Source of the DNA: Alphaproteobacteria bacterium | GTDB lineage: Bacteria; Pseudomonadota; Alphaproteobacteria; Micavibrionales; Micavibrionaceae | Assembly (NCBI GenBank): GCA_002401965.1 | Contig: NVUR01000008.1 | Location: 1-36,285 of the forward strand | Reading direction: 5' to 3' | DNA: 36,285 nucleotides | Made by a program: the position numbers and the translations under genes | Shown here: positions 8,017 to 17,722 of the stretch, piece by piece | Position numbering within the stretch: position 1 is the first letter of the stretch | Layout: each line of letters opens with the position of its first letter | The notes under the pieces: model-generated | Told to the model about the DNA's origin: nothing | What the model saw: only the letters and a program-made list of their open reading frames with translations | Databases searched by the model: none

Positions 8017-8280
8017 TTATTGGTAAGTCTCTATGTACTCTTTAAGTAAAGCACCAAGTTCTTTAGAGGAATTTTGTATATTATCTACATGCTGGCAAAT
8101 ATTATCTAATTTTTGCTTGCTGTCATTCATAGAATTGCCAATAGATGTCGTGCTATCCTGTATTTTATGTAGTAAATTATTTTGGTTATCAACAGCACTC
8201 ACTAATCTTAGGTTTATACCTTCTAAATCTTTGCTGTTTTCATATCTTGCCATTGGGTCGTTTGTTTCTAATAAATACAT
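8017..8280 (-). CDS. Small coiled-coil hypothetical protein
   Basis: The 87-residue protein starts MYLLETNDPMARYENSK with a good ribosome-binding site (GGAG seven bases before ATG). Most of the chain is polar and heptad-like (LVSAVDNQNNLLHKIQDS through IQNSSKELGALLKEYIET), suggesting one long coiled coil. There are no membrane segments or known motifs. It lies upstream of the PIN-like gene on the same strand, but a terminator stands between them. The 277 bases upstream, to the end of holA, contain no gene; they are AT-rich with two short GC hairpins near 8430 and 8484. Confidence 0.6.
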   Translation of the reverse strand: MYLLETNDPMARYENSKDLEGINLRLVSAVDNQNNLLHKIQDSTTSIGNSMNDSKQKLDNICQHVDNIQNSSKELGALLKEYIETYQ

Positions 8281-8557
8281 TGTGTTACTCCAGTTCAGTT
8301 TGGTTTATAAAATTAAAGGTAAATATCTTATGTATTTATAATAACAGTAACCGACCACATATTATGTTAATTAAAAGAGGCTATTAAGTATGTATCCTTT
8401 GGATTAGATTTGCCGATTTTTGCTATGCTTAAGGCTCGAATTTAGCCCTAAAATAAAATTTTTAGGCACATTCCTATACTAAAGGCGTCGAATTCAGGCG
8501 CCAATTCGTTAATATTTGCAATAATTTCTGAATATTTTTTTGAAAAAAACGAAAAAA

Positions 8558-9580
8558 CTAACCAGCGCGGATCTTACTAATCGCCAGAATCGCCTGAGAA
8601 CATAGGGTTTCCACAGGCATTCCCGTTTGTTTACACTGCGCCTCAAGTTCTCCCAAACGTCCTAACACTTGGTTCAGGACGGGCAAAGACCAGCTATTCA
8701 CTTGTGCTTTGAACATTGGTGCTTGTTTAAAAAACACCGGTGGGCTTAACTTTTTCATCGCGCCGTCCATATCCATACCATCTTGCATATAGGCTTTGGT
8801 CATATGGAGGCGACGGAAATGATTTTGCAGACTGCGTAATATCGCGACAAAGGCCGTACCTTCGGCCATCAAGGTGGCATAAGCCTTCAATGCCGCGCGC
8901 GCGTTACGACCACCGACATTATAAACCAGATCATCAAAGCCTTGCGCGCCCGCTGCGCCACATGCCGCCTGTGCATCTATAAGTGAAACAGAGGATTGTT
9001 CATCCCCTTTATAAGTAATCAGTTTTTCCAGCTCCGACCTGACCTTGCGGCGATCACCCGAAATATTAGCGGCCAACCAACCAACAGCATCCAGATCAAC
9101 GCGCAATTTTGCCGTTTGCAGCGTATCGCGTATAAAACGCGAGACATCTCGTTCATCCTCAACATAACAGGGTAGAGCAGCCGCATTTTTTGCAGCTTCA
9201 CAGGCTTTGCGTAAAGAAGAGCGCGGGCCAAGTTCCCCCGCCTGAATAACCACAAGCGAGAATGTACTGGGATTTTCTAGATAGGATTTCACAAGCACAG
9301 TCAGTTTATCACCGCCGCCCTTAATCATAATCAGGCGATCACCGCCCATCATGGATATTGCATTTGCCTCATCAGAAAGACGGGCAGGGTCCTCGGTCAA
9401 AGCCTCTACCGATAAGTCCGCCACATTGAACGGATCGTTCAAATCCTTGACCACTGTTTTACCAATCACGGCGGCACGCTCACTCACCAAGCCACCATCA
9501 GGGCCATAGACCAAGATCACCCTCGCTTTTTTATCGGGCGATTTTACGAATTGTTCTATCTGGCGAAACTGAATTTTCAT
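8558..9580 (-). CDS. holA: DNA polymerase III subunit delta
   Basis: HolA is the delta subunit of the clamp loader and opens the sliding clamp DnaN. The 340-residue product has the normal length. It shows the N-terminal RILVYGPDGGLV strand of the AAA+-like domain without a functional Walker motif (as usual for delta), the central GGDRLIMIKGGGDK segment, and a C-terminal helical collar ending MPVETLCSQAILAISKIRAG. It is the last gene of a minus-strand run leuS-lptE-gshA-holA, 27 bases after gshA. In many alphaproteobacteria holA follows lptE directly; here gshA separates them. Confidence 0.9.
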   Translation of the reverse strand: MKIQFRQIEQFVKSPDKKARVILVYGPDGGLVSERAAVIGKTVVKDLNDPFNVADLSVEALTEDPARLSDEANAISMMGGDRLIMIKGGGDKLTVLVKSYLENPSTFSLVVIQAGELGPRSSLRKACEAAKNAAALPCYVEDERDVSRFIRDTLQTAKLRVDLDAVGWLAANISGDRRKVRSELEKLITYKGDEQSSVSLIDAQAACGAAGAQGFDDLVYNVGGRNARAALKAYATLMAEGTAFVAILRSLQNHFRRLHMTKAYMQDGMDMDGAMKKLSPPVFFKQAPMFKAQVNSWSLPVLNQVLGRLGELEAQCKQTGMPVETLCSQAILAISKIRAG

Positions 9581-9607
9581 TCAAAATACTCTTCAATATT
9601 ATAGGGC

Positions 9608-11065
9608 TTATGCCACAGAAACGGACGCACATGCCCCTGATTGTATCAATTCTTCTTCAAAAATCATCTGCGCGCATCGATTTGAATTTTCGAAAATACC
9701 TGCATCATGTGTTCTTTGGAATGCGATAACATCTTCTAACGTCGGGCAGAGGATACGATTAACCTTAGCATCCGTGTATCCTGTGCGACAAATTGTTAGA
9801 ATAGGCGCGACCTCATCAATTAAATCTTCTTCATCCGCCATTACTTCAACCAAATCGGCAAAGCCTTTCGCAAAATCCGCCATCTTGCCCGTGCCATAAG
9901 TGATGTCAAAGAACTGTCCATTATGCTCACGCGCAGCCTTGTAAGAGTTTAACAATCGCTCATAACTACCCGACAAATCATCATCGCTAAAGCCATATTG
10001 CGCCAACAGGGTGTTCACACCAGCCGCAAAATTCTGATTAAACGCCAAGCCTGCGGTTAGAATAAAGGCCGTTTGATGTTGATGCACACCCACGCCGAAC
10101 ATCCGCGCCTCAAAGCGATGACCATTGACCTCACCCACATCATTTTTCAACGCTGCAATTTTTACATCCGGCCATAATACACTTTGCGAAAGATAATAAT
10201 TACTAGCAATATTCAAGCCCTGTTCTTTTAAGCTATTGAGCGTTACACTCCAATCCCCTGAGGGAACACGCGTCAAATTCCCTTGCCTATCATAATACAT
10301 AAACAGCGGATTATTCATGACATGATCGATATGACTGGATATAAATGCCTCTGCTGAATCGGCGGTAAAAACATAAGGCAAAACACCGCCGCGCCCCTCC
10401 AGCAAACCATGATGACGCAAAGACATACCCGCGTGACCGGCAAAAGGTTTTCCTTCATTAAAACCTACGCTATTATCGGTTAGCATAAATAAGAACGGTG
10501 CCAAATTATAAAGCCTGCGAACATTTTCCAGCATATGATCCATATTATAGGCACTAACAGATACCTGATTGGATTTACACACTGCGAAATATTGCACGCA
10601 TTTTTTCATATCCGCGCGATAGGGCGCGTACATAATATTGTAACGCTCTACATCAACGATGCGAGAGAGCAGATCATCTGCGGTTCTATCGGGTAATTCC
10701 TGAAAATAAGAACGCTTTAACCCCTGCCCCAGCGCGATATCACTTAAGACTTTTATTTTGTGGTTAATGTTTTCCAAAATGCCCTTGGCCTCGGAAAAAG
10801 GTGCGGCATTACTGACAATCTCCAATAGTTCGCTGGTCGGCTCGTTATGTATCCAGTCCCCGCTCGGCAACGCCTTCTCCGCAGCGGCCTTTAATGCATC
10901 ATTTTGAGATAGGCTCATCACAGGCAAGTCAGGTTCTTGCGGATTAACGAAGGCCAGTTCAACCTCTATACCTGCTTTTGCCTGATCACCTGAACCAGCA
11001 TAAAGCGCGAACACATCATCGGCACTGTTAATTTCAGTTAAATCGGCGGCATTGACCTCTGACAT
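9608..11065 (-). CDS. gshA: Glutamate--cysteine ligase
   Basis: GshA joins glutamate and cysteine using ATP, the first step of glutathione synthesis. The 485-residue product looks like the proteobacterial GCS2-type ligase. Near the N-terminus GIEVELAFVNPQEP holds the Mg/ATP-binding glutamates, and the middle contains NVRRLYNLAPFLFMLTDNSV and a conserved histidine-rich stretch MSLRHHGLL. The start ATG is preceded by AGAGGAACTAT. The gene sits between lptE and holA on the same strand, with 95 bases to lptE that could hold its own promoter. Confidence is moderate because the match rests on motif layout, not on a computed alignment. Confidence 0.7.
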   Translation of the reverse strand: MSEVNAADLTEINSADDVFALYAGSGDQAKAGIEVELAFVNPQEPDLPVMSLSQNDALKAAAEKALPSGDWIHNEPTSELLEIVSNAAPFSEAKGILENINHKIKVLSDIALGQGLKRSYFQELPDRTADDLLSRIVDVERYNIMYAPYRADMKKCVQYFAVCKSNQVSVSAYNMDHMLENVRRLYNLAPFLFMLTDNSVGFNEGKPFAGHAGMSLRHHGLLEGRGGVLPYVFTADSAEAFISSHIDHVMNNPLFMYYDRQGNLTRVPSGDWSVTLNSLKEQGLNIASNYYLSQSVLWPDVKIAALKNDVGEVNGHRFEARMFGVGVHQHQTAFILTAGLAFNQNFAAGVNTLLAQYGFSDDDLSGSYERLLNSYKAAREHNGQFFDITYGTGKMADFAKGFADLVEVMADEEDLIDEVAPILTICRTGYTDAKVNRILCPTLEDVIAFQRTHDAGIFENSNRCAQMIFEEELIQSGACASVSVA

Positions 11066-11160
11066 ATAGTTCCTCTTTGCTTTATAAAAAAATGAGTATA
11101 TATTTTTATTATTTCGGATACAAACTAAAGAGCGTTACAAAAAATATTAGAGTCTCGGCT

Positions 11161-11670
11161 TTAATCTCGTCTTAAATAAAGCGAAATTTGCAATTCAATT
11201 TGCCGTGCCAAATCATTCAAGGCGTTTTCACGTGTATTTTGCGCGGAAACGCGGGTTGCAAATTCGCTGGTTAAAACATTATAACTGGCGATAGACCTTA
11301 AACTGCGGGTCAATACAATTTCACCTGTACCCTCATCTATTAAGCGCATAGATGTTTTTAAATGCAGTTGCGCGCGCGTCGCATCCGAGCTTTTTGTGAT
11401 ATCCAGATCAACTGTACTTTCATTGATTGGCTCTATTTGCAGCGTATAACGTGGGTTTTGCGGATGTCCATCACGATAGAACTTATCAATCAAAGCGTTA
11501 CGCAAGAACTGCCCTTCGCGATCAGGAATACCGTTAATACTCACCTGTGCAAGCTGCGACTGAACGCTTTCCTGCCCTGCATTTGATTGCATATGCGTCC
11601 CATATATAGGTTCGAACCCACAGGCCGATAAACAAAGACATGCACTTGTAACAAACAGTATTTTTTTCAT
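11161..11670 (-). CDS. lptE: LPS assembly lipoprotein LptE
   Basis: LptE is the outer-membrane lipoprotein that plugs the LptD barrel and helps insert lipopolysaccharide. The 169-residue product has a lipoprotein signal with lipobox LSAC and lipidated C17, followed by GFEPIYG, the typical start of alphaproteobacterial LptE. A conserved C-terminal helix (ENALNDLARQIELQISLYL) is visible. It begins 4 bases after the leuS stop, so the two are translationally coupled. This leuS-lptE order is standard in the class. Confidence 0.9.
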   Translation of the reverse strand: MKKILFVTSACLCLSACGFEPIYGTHMQSNAGQESVQSQLAQVSINGIPDREGQFLRNALIDKFYRDGHPQNPRYTLQIEPINESTVDLDITKSSDATRAQLHLKTSMRLIDEGTGEIVLTRSLRSIASYNVLTSEFATRVSAQNTRENALNDLARQIELQISLYLRRD

Positions 11671-11674
11671 CAGA

Positions 11675-14251
11675 TTATCCTACCACTACGTTAACGATTC
11701 GACCGGGAACAAAAATAAATTTACGCAATGTTTTGCCATCCATGGCGCGCTGGACGCTCTCTTCAGCCAAAGCAATTTCTTCTGCCTGCTTTTGATCGGC
11801 GTTCGCGGGTAATGTAATTGTCGCGCGCACCTTGCCATTTACCTGTACACCAATCGTCACAGTATCTGCAACCATCAACGCTTTATCATAGTTTGGCCAA
11901 GCCTGATCGACCAGCATATTATCATGCCCCGTCAATGCCCATAGCTCTTCAGCCAGATGCGGCATAATCGGGTTAATCATAACCACAAAAGCCTCGACCG
12001 CCTCGTTCAAGGCAAAGTGATCGCCATCATTGGCAGGCTTAAAGGATGTAAAACCATTATAAAATTCACGCAACAACGCAACCGCCTTATTCATGGCAAA
12101 GCTTTCAATTGCCTCGCCAATGCCCTTGATACTCTTATGGGTTAAGCGGCGCAGATCCTTGGCCTTGTCCGAGGCCACATTTTCATCGCCCGCCTGTAAA
12201 TCCATAGACGTAATCGCGCCATGCACTTTGTTCACGAAACGCCATGCACCTTCGATTCCGCTTTCTGTCCATTCCAAATCACGCTCCGGCGGAGAGTCGG
12301 ACAGGATAAACAAACGCGCTGCATCCGCCCCATAAGTCTCCAGAATTTCTTCGGGATCAATCACGTTCTTCTTGGATTTCGACATTTTAATCGTCGCGCC
12401 AATCGTCACAGGCTTACCCGTTTCGACATGTACCCATTTGCCATCTTTTTCAATCGCATCGGTTGGCAACATCCATTTACCATTTTCATCTTGATAGGTT
12501 TCATGTGTCACCATGCCTTGGGTGAACAAGCCGTCAAAGGGCTCATCCGAGACCACAAAACCGCAATCACGCATCGCTTTGGTGAAGAAACGCGCATAGA
12601 GCAAATGCAGCACCGCGTGCTCTACTCCGCCGATATACTGATCAACGCCGCCATCTTTGGGCAACCAATAGGCCGCTTTATCTTTATCTGTCGGTAGCTC
12701 CGTATTTTTCGAATCGCAATAGCGGAACTGATACCAGCTGCTTTCGAAGAACGTATCGAACGTATCGGTCTCGCGCTGCGCATCTTTTTTACAAGTCGGG
12801 CAGGGGACATTCTTCCAAGTCGGATGATGGGATAGCGGATTACCCGCTTTCTCAAAGCTGACCTCTGGAGGCAGACTAACGGGGAGATCGGCTTCGGGCA
12901 CAGGCACCGCGCCGCAATCATCGCAATAAATAATCGGAATAGGGCAACCCCAATAGCGTTGGCGGCTGATCCCCCAGTCACGCAAACGATATTGCGTCGT
13001 GCCAAAACCCGTGTCGCCTTCTTCGCACCGCTTGATAATTTCAGCCTTAGCATCCTCAATACTCATACCATCAAGAAATTCTGAGTTATATAACTTTCCA
13101 AATCCTGTATAAGCATTTGTTTCATAAGGGTAAGGATCAGGTACAGGGTCAGCTGATGACGTCTCTGGCCAAATAACATCACGTATCTCTAAGTTATATT
13201 TTCTGGCAAAATCGTGGTCACGTTGGTCATGTGCTGGCACGCCAAACACCGCGCCTGTGCCGTAATCCATCAGCACAAAATTCGCGATATAGATCGAAAC
13301 TTCGCGCCCCAATACAGGATGCACAGCCTTATAACCCGTATCAAAGCCAATCTTCTCCGCTTTTTCAATGGCGGCTTCGGATGTGCCTGTGCTTTGGCAC
13401 TGCTTTATAAAGTCATCAAACCCGTCTTTGCCCTCGGCCAACGCTTTCGCCATTGGGTGATCAGGGGCAAGTGCCATGAAGGACGCGCCGAATAATGTAT
13501 CAGGGCGGGTGGTATAGACTTCGATTGTTTCATCGCTGCCGACAACATCCCATTTAAACTGCAAGCCCACAGATTTACCAATCCAGTTAGACTGCATGAT
13601 CCGTACTTTTTCAGGCCAGCGATCAAGCGTATCAAGACTGGAGAGCAGCTCCTCCGCGTAATCGGTGATTTTAAGAGACCACTGATTCAACCGACGGCGT
13701 TCAACTGGTGCGCCTGTGCGCCAACCACAGCCATCAATCACTTGTTCATTCGCCAGCACCGTATTATCAACCGGATCCCAATTCACAATGGATTCCTTAC
13801 GATAAGCAATGCCTTTATCAAGGAACTTCAAAAACATGCGTTGCTCATGCACATAATATTCAGGGTCACAGGTTGCAAATTCACGGCTCCAATCAATGGA
13901 AAGCCCCATGGATTTCAACTGCACACGCATTGTGTCTATATTTTCGTGCGTCCATTTTGCCGGATGCTCGCCGCGCTCAATCGCTGCGTTTTCCGCAGGC
14001 AAACCAAAGGCATCCCAGCCCATCGGGTGCATAACGTTAAAACCCTGAGCCTTTTTGTAACGCGCCACAACATCACCTAACGTATAATTACGCACGTGAC
14101 CGACATGAATGCGTCCTGAAGGATAAGGAAACATCTCCAGAACGTAATATTTTTCCTTGGTGGTGTCTTCCGACACAGCGAAGCTGTCTTCTGCCGCCCA
14201 TTTACTGCGCCATTTTTGTTCGGACTCTTTTATATTATAACGTTCTGACAT
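11675..14251 (-). CDS. leuS: Leucyl-tRNA synthetase
   Basis: LeuRS is a class I synthetase that charges tRNA-Leu and proofreads in a CP1 editing domain. The 858-residue product has the expected length. It has the HIGH-type motif HVGH at 49-52, [15 protein letters not shown] directly after it, the editing-site threonine-rich [10 protein letters not shown] and the conserved GVPAHDQRD, a zinc-type insert with CDDCG and CPTC, and the catalytic KMSKS loop in the C-terminal half. The start [14 protein letters not shown] is standard. It is preceded by the DUF3576 lipoprotein gene (11 bases) and followed by lptE (4 bases). Confidence 0.98.
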   Translation of the reverse strand: MSERYNIKESEQKWRSKWAAEDSFAVSEDTTKEKYYVLEMFPYPSGRIHVGHVRNYTLGDVVARYKKAQGFNVMHPMGWDAFGLPAENAAIERGEHPAKWTHENIDTMRVQLKSMGLSIDWSREFATCDPEYYVHEQRMFLKFLDKGIAYRKESIVNWDPVDNTVLANEQVIDGCGWRTGAPVERRRLNQWSLKITDYAEELLSSLDTLDRWPEKVRIMQSNWIGKSVGLQFKWDVVGSDETIEVYTTRPDTLFGASFMALAPDHPMAKALAEGKDGFDDFIKQCQSTGTSEAAIEKAEKIGFDTGYKAVHPVLGREVSIYIANFVLMDYGTGAVFGVPAHDQRDHDFARKYNLEIRDVIWPETSSADPVPDPYPYETNAYTGFGKLYNSEFLDGMSIEDAKAEIIKRCEEGDTGFGTTQYRLRDWGISRQRYWGCPIPIIYCDDCGAVPVPEADLPVSLPPEVSFEKAGNPLSHHPTWKNVPCPTCKKDAQRETDTFDTFFESSWYQFRYCDSKNTELPTDKDKAAYWLPKDGGVDQYIGGVEHAVLHLLYARFFTKAMRDCGFVVSDEPFDGLFTQGMVTHETYQDENGKWMLPTDAIEKDGKWVHVETGKPVTIGATIKMSKSKKNVIDPEEILETYGADAARLFILSDSPPERDLEWTESGIEGAWRFVNKVHGAITSMDLQAGDENVASDKAKDLRRLTHKSIKGIGEAIESFAMNKAVALLREFYNGFTSFKPANDGDHFALNEAVEAFVVMINPIMPHLAEELWALTGHDNMLVDQAWPNYDKALMVADTVTIGVQVNGKVRATITLPANADQKQAEEIALAEESVQRAMDGKTLRKFIFVPGRIVNVVVG

Positions 14252-14262
14252 GATTTTACTTT

Positions 14263-14817
14263 TTATTCTTCATTTGCAAGATGCGTGATACGCAATTGAC
14301 GGGCGCGCGTTAAAATAGAATCTTCCAACTTACGACTTGTTTCCTCAGACACTGGCACATCGCGCCATGCAGATCCTTGGATTTCCTGACGGAAGGTACG
14401 AACACGAACACCATCGGCTTTCAATTCACGTCCCATAATAAAGGCATTGATTTTTACACGTTCATTCGGGCTGTTCGGATCAGTGTACCAATCAGTCAGA
14501 ATAACTCCACCAAACGGATCTGCGCTCGCCAATGGCATAAAGGACACAGTATCAAGCGTTGCACGCCATAGAAAACTATTCACGCCAATACCGCTTTCAC
14601 CCGCGCCGGATTTCTTTTTACCGCCGCCAAATAATTTAAGACCATCTTCGCCCATAATCGTTTGTCTTTTGCCGTAGATATCGCCGCCTGTTGCCCCTCT
14701 GTCATAGCCGGAAGGGTATTTTGCTTCGGTTTCAATGCTGCTGCAAGAAGAAAGCCCGACAGCCGCCCCAGCCAAAAGAAAAGTAGAAATCAGAATCTTA
14801 TTATCGCGCTTTATCAT
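14263..14817 (-). CDS. DUF3576 lipoprotein
   Basis: The 184-residue protein has a lipoprotein signal with lipobox LSSC and lipidated C25, followed by a glycine-rich stretch and the conserved [20 protein letters not shown] and [12 protein letters not shown] blocks that define the DUF3576 family. It is most likely an outer-membrane-anchored periplasmic protein; its role is not known. It precedes leuS on the same strand with 11 bases between them, a gene pair often seen in alphaproteobacteria. The 339 bases upstream also carry the porin control region in the other direction. Confidence 0.85.
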   Translation of the reverse strand: MIKRDNKILISTFLLAGAAVGLSSCSSIETEAKYPSGYDRGATGGDIYGKRQTIMGEDGLKLFGGGKKKSGAGESGIGVNSFLWRATLDTVSFMPLASADPFGGVILTDWYTDPNSPNERVKINAFIMGRELKADGVRVRTFRQEIQGSAWRDVPVSEETSRKLEDSILTRARQLRITHLANEE

Positions 14818-15156
14818 GATATATTATTGTCCTAAAATTTATGCATAGTATTGCTTAGCACGCAGAATTTATATCGACAAGCCCGTTTACATTAAGAAGT
14901 CCCGCCGTCAACATTACGACATCGCATTTAACAGGTCATCGCCTTAAAGCCGTCTGTTGCAAAAATGCAACGTGCTGAAGAAATGTTGCAAAAACCACAC
15001 AAAATTACATTGACGACAGATTAATAAAGTGGCGTAATGGCGATGTTCGCTGCTTATGCGGGGGACAACTCTACTTTTATATACTTAATTTGATCATTAA
15101 GATCATAACTTTAAAAATAATCATTCTTTTAAAAAGTTTGGTTAGAGGAAATTAAA
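14818..15156 (+). promoter_or_regulatory. Intergenic control region between DUF3576 and the porin
   Basis: This 339-base gene-free stretch separates two divergent genes. It holds a palindrome GTTGCAAAAATGCAAC at 14956-14971 and a second copy of its left arm, TGTTGCAAAAA, at 14984-14994. It also has a possible promoter TTGACG (15010-15015) with CGTAAT 17 bases later, and a GATCATTAAGATC dyad at about 15092-15104 close to the porin start. The repeated arm suggests an operator or small-RNA target. The porin start itself has a clear ribosome-binding site, TTAGAGGAAATTAAA. Confidence 0.4.
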
Positions 15157-16206
15157 ATGAAAAAACTTTTACTTACAAGCGTTGCTCTTAGTGGATTGGC
15201 TTTTGCTGCTCCTGCACACGCGGATATCGATCTTGAAATCGGTGGTTTCTTTAACGGTTACGGCGCGTACGTAGACCAAGATGAAACAGCTGGTACAGAA
15301 TCTAATAACTTCGGTCTGCTACGTCACTCTGAACTACATTTCGGTGGCGAAACAACTTTAGACAACGGTCTAACAATTGGCGCACAAATAGAAGTTCAAA
15401 TCGATGCTGCAGATGCATCAGCGATTGATGAGTCATACATCTATTTCTCAGGTGACTGGGGTCGTGTAAATTTCGGTGCTGAAGATGGTGCGGCTTACCT
15501 TCTACAAGTTGCTGCTCCTTCTGCTGATTCTAACGTTGACAGCATTCGTCAATATATTCAGCCTTTCACAACAAATGGTGGTCTAACACCAATTCGTCTT
15601 GACTATGATATGGCACCTTCTGGTAAAGCTGATAAACTTACATATTTGTCACCAATCATGAATGGTGTACAAGTTGGCTTGTCTTACTCTGCTGAAACAG
15701 ATGCTGCAAGCGACCTAGTTGGTGGTATTGGTCTTGACGATCAAGCTGGTGATATCGGCGCAACATACGAAGCAGCGATCCGTTATGAAGGTCAAATCCA
15801 AAATGTTGGCGTAATTGCCGGTGCTGGTTACTCTCATGGTGAACTTGAAGCAAATGGCGCTTTAACAGATGATCTTGAAGTTTGGAACATTGGTCTAGAT
15901 CTTGATATTGGTCCATTCGGTATTGGTGCAATCTACATGGATGACAACCAAGCTAAGAACAACAGTGACCTTGAAACTTTGGTTATTGGTGTTGATTACA
16001 CAACTGGTCCATTCAAAATTGGTGCTTCTTACTTGAACGCAGATGTTGACAATGGCGTTGAATATGACCGTTACACTGCTGGTGTTACGTATGAATATGG
16101 CCCAGGTCTGACATTCCGCGGTTCTATCCAACAGTTAGAGCAAGACAGTACTGGTTCAGATGCTGATGGTACGGCGCTTCTTCTAGGTACAAAAGTTGTA
16201 TTCTAG
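15157..16206 (+). CDS. Outer-membrane porin
   Basis: The 349-residue precursor has a signal peptide (MKKLLLTSVALSGLAFAAPA) cleaved after AHA at about residue 22, giving a mature protein starting DIDLEIGGFFNG. Alternating hydrophobic and polar strands recur along the chain (LTIGAQIEVQIDAA, FKIGASYLNA, LTFRGSIQQLEQ), and the C-terminus ends in F (LLGTKVVF), the usual outer-membrane barrel signal. It matches the Gram-negative general porin type found in Rhodobacter relatives. Codon use is noticeably T-ending and regular, as in highly expressed genes. It has its own long upstream control region and is followed by a strong terminator. Confidence 0.85.
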   Translation: MKKLLLTSVALSGLAFAAPAHADIDLEIGGFFNGYGAYVDQDETAGTESNNFGLLRHSELHFGGETTLDNGLTIGAQIEVQIDAADASAIDESYIYFSGDWGRVNFGAEDGAAYLLQVAAPSADSNVDSIRQYIQPFTTNGGLTPIRLDYDMAPSGKADKLTYLSPIMNGVQVGLSYSAETDAASDLVGGIGLDDQAGDIGATYEAAIRYEGQIQNVGVIAGAGYSHGELEANGALTDDLEVWNIGLDLDIGPFGIGAIYMDDNQAKNNSDLETLVIGVDYTTGPFKIGASYLNADVDNGVEYDRYTAGVTYEYGPGLTFRGSIQQLEQDSTGSDADGTALLLGTKVVF

Positions 16207-16228
16207 TCTGATGACTTAAAGAATTTTA

Positions 16229-16257
16229 AAAGGGCGTCTTCGGATGCCCTTTTTTTT
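16229..16257 (+). terminator. Strong intrinsic terminator after the porin
   Basis: AAAGGGCGTC at 16229-16238 pairs with GATGCCCTTT at 16243-16252 around a TTCG tetraloop closed by C-G, a very stable loop, followed by a T-run to 16257. It lies 23 bases after the porin stop. Confidence 0.93.
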
Positions 16258-16290
16258 GCCCTCCGTAAAGATTACCCCCCACTTTTCCTC

Positions 16291-16319
16291 TTGATTATAA
16301 TTGCCAATCTTTCTATCTT
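16291..16319 (+). promoter_or_regulatory. Promoter for the YggS-type gene, probably leaderless
   Basis: TTGATT at 16291-16296 and TATCTT at 16314-16319 are 17 bases apart. The ATG begins at 16326, six bases after the -10 box, so transcription should start at about the start codon. The bases before the ATG (TTCACCTT) contain no ribosome-binding site. Confidence 0.5.
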
Positions 16320-16325
16320 CACCTT

Positions 16326-16991
16326 ATGTCTATCAAAGAAAACCTAACGCATATACAAACACAAATCACCAAGACCGCCGCGCCATGGAACAGGGCAGAG
16401 CAAGATATTCATTTACTCGCCGTCAGTAAACGCCAACCGCAATCCAAAATCCAAAGCGCATTGGATGCTGGTCATCGCCAATTCGCCGAAAACCGCGTAC
16501 AAGAGGCGGCAGAGCATTGGGCGAATCTGAAACCACACTATCCTGAGTTGAAGCTCCATCTAATCGGAGCGCTGCAAACGAACAAGATTAAAGATGCGTT
16601 GGCATTGTTTGATGTTATTCACACTGTAGATCGTGAGAAACTCGCCCGCAAATTGGGCGCAGAACTGCGCGCACAAAACCGCTCCATCCCCTGCTTTATC
16701 CAGGTGAATATCGGTGAGGAAGACCAAAAGTCAGGCATCGCACCAAATGACCTGCCCGCATTTCTGGAGTTCTGCCAAAGGGACTGTACTCTGGATATTC
16801 AGGGTTTGATGTGTATTCCACCAGAAAACGAACCTGCCGCACTTTATTTTGCCTTGCTTCAAAAGATGGCGAAAACCCATAATTTACCGAATTTAAGCAT
16901 GGGAATGAGTGCCGATTTCGAAAAAGCCATCCCACTGGGCGCAACCCATATCCGCGTTGGTACTCGCATTTTCGGACAACGTGGTTCTTAA
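16326..16991 (+). CDS. PLP homeostasis protein (YggS/PLPBP family)
   Basis: Members of this family bind pyridoxal 5'-phosphate in a TIM-barrel resembling alanine racemase and keep PLP and amino-acid pools balanced. The 221-residue product shows the PLP lysine in LLAVSKRQP, followed by FAENRVQEA, HLIGALQTNK, and the C-terminal phosphate-binding MSADFEKAIPLGATHIRVGTRIFG. The length is normal. It starts directly after a promoter with no ribosome-binding site, and its stop overlaps by 4 bases the stop of the convergent gene that follows. Confidence 0.93.
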   Translation: MSIKENLTHIQTQITKTAAPWNRAEQDIHLLAVSKRQPQSKIQSALDAGHRQFAENRVQEAAEHWANLKPHYPELKLHLIGALQTNKIKDALALFDVIHTVDREKLARKLGAELRAQNRSIPCFIQVNIGEEDQKSGIAPNDLPAFLEFCQRDCTLDIQGLMCIPPENEPAALYFALLQKMAKTHNLPNLSMGMSADFEKAIPLGATHIRVGTRIFGQRGS

Positions 16992-17650
16992 GAATAAACC
17001 GCGATTGTTCCTGCGCTGCGGCCACTGGCAATTTGCATACGCTCATAATCTTGTTTCTGTGCAGAAGACCCATTATTTTGCGCGGTAACAGAATTTATCG
17101 GCATTTGTGCAAAGGATAATAATGCCACCGGTAAATCATCATAAGCCGTATACTCCGCGTCCAGCGCGTATAAATCTACCTTCTGCGGCAAATCACCCCC
17201 AAGCCCAACCAAAGCCAAAACATTGCCCATAACATCGCGCCCTGTCTCTTCCCTAACCACAACATTCACCAAACCACCAGCCAAGCCCGCAGGACCGCCA
17301 AACACGCCGCCCCCTATAATCTGACTCACAGGCTTTATTTCATCACCGGTAATCTCCCTATAGGCAAAACTAACCACGGGTATATGTTGCAGCGGGTTAA
17401 CCATATCCAACAAGTCCCAAAAGCTAAATGCGTCTTCTTGCTGTGTTACCATGACAGGCTTAATGTCGTTATTTGTTTGTGGCGCATAAGAGGACAAAGC
17501 CCGCGTTCCGCCCTGTATATTCGTGTCTTTAGGCGCATCCCATGAAGGAATAAAGCCAGCTGTACGCTCATTCTTCACCCTATAAAGCGTATTTTTCTGC
17601 GTTTGTGCAGACGTTTCAATGCTTAAGACACTCGTTTCCATGGTTTTCAT
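16988..17650 (-). CDS. Conserved hypothetical protein
   Basis: The function of this 220-residue protein is not known. The middle block FSFWDLLDMVNPLQHIPVVS through YREITGDEIKPVSQIIGG and GVFGGPAGLAGGLVNVVVRE is glycine-rich and looks like a conserved alphaproteobacterial unit; a glycine-zipper-like membrane-active helix pair is possible. The N-terminal 70 residues and the C-terminal tail are low in hydrophobic structure and there is no signal peptide. The start ATG follows GAAAGAGGATGAAAACC. It converges with the YggS-type gene with a 4-base stop overlap and is divergent from the winged-helix regulator. Confidence 0.7.
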   Translation of the reverse strand: MKTMETSVLSIETSAQTQKNTLYRVKNERTAGFIPSWDAPKDTNIQGGTRALSSYAPQTNNDIKPVMVTQQEDAFSFWDLLDMVNPLQHIPVVSFAYREITGDEIKPVSQIIGGGVFGGPAGLAGGLVNVVVREETGRDVMGNVLALVGLGGDLPQKVDLYALDAEYTAYDDLPVALLSFAQMPINSVTAQNNGSSAQKQDYERMQIASGRSAGTIAVYS

Positions 17651-17722
17651 CCTCTTTCATTTTTAATAAAGCAATTTCTGTGCCATGATAAATATATAAA
17701 ATAATTGGAACGAAGCAACGAT

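Noticed and set aside
8425-8450. Sequence AAGGCTCGAATTTAGCCCT resembling a tRNA T-arm
   Set aside because: No matching acceptor, D-arm or anticodon stem could be folded around it.
11226-11240. TTTTCACGTGTATTT resembling a parS half-site in lptE
   Set aside because: Only one half of the palindrome matches; the other arm diverges.
15656-15931. Antisense frame within the porin gene rich in His and Gln
   Set aside because: Composition follows the porin's regular codon use; no start signal.
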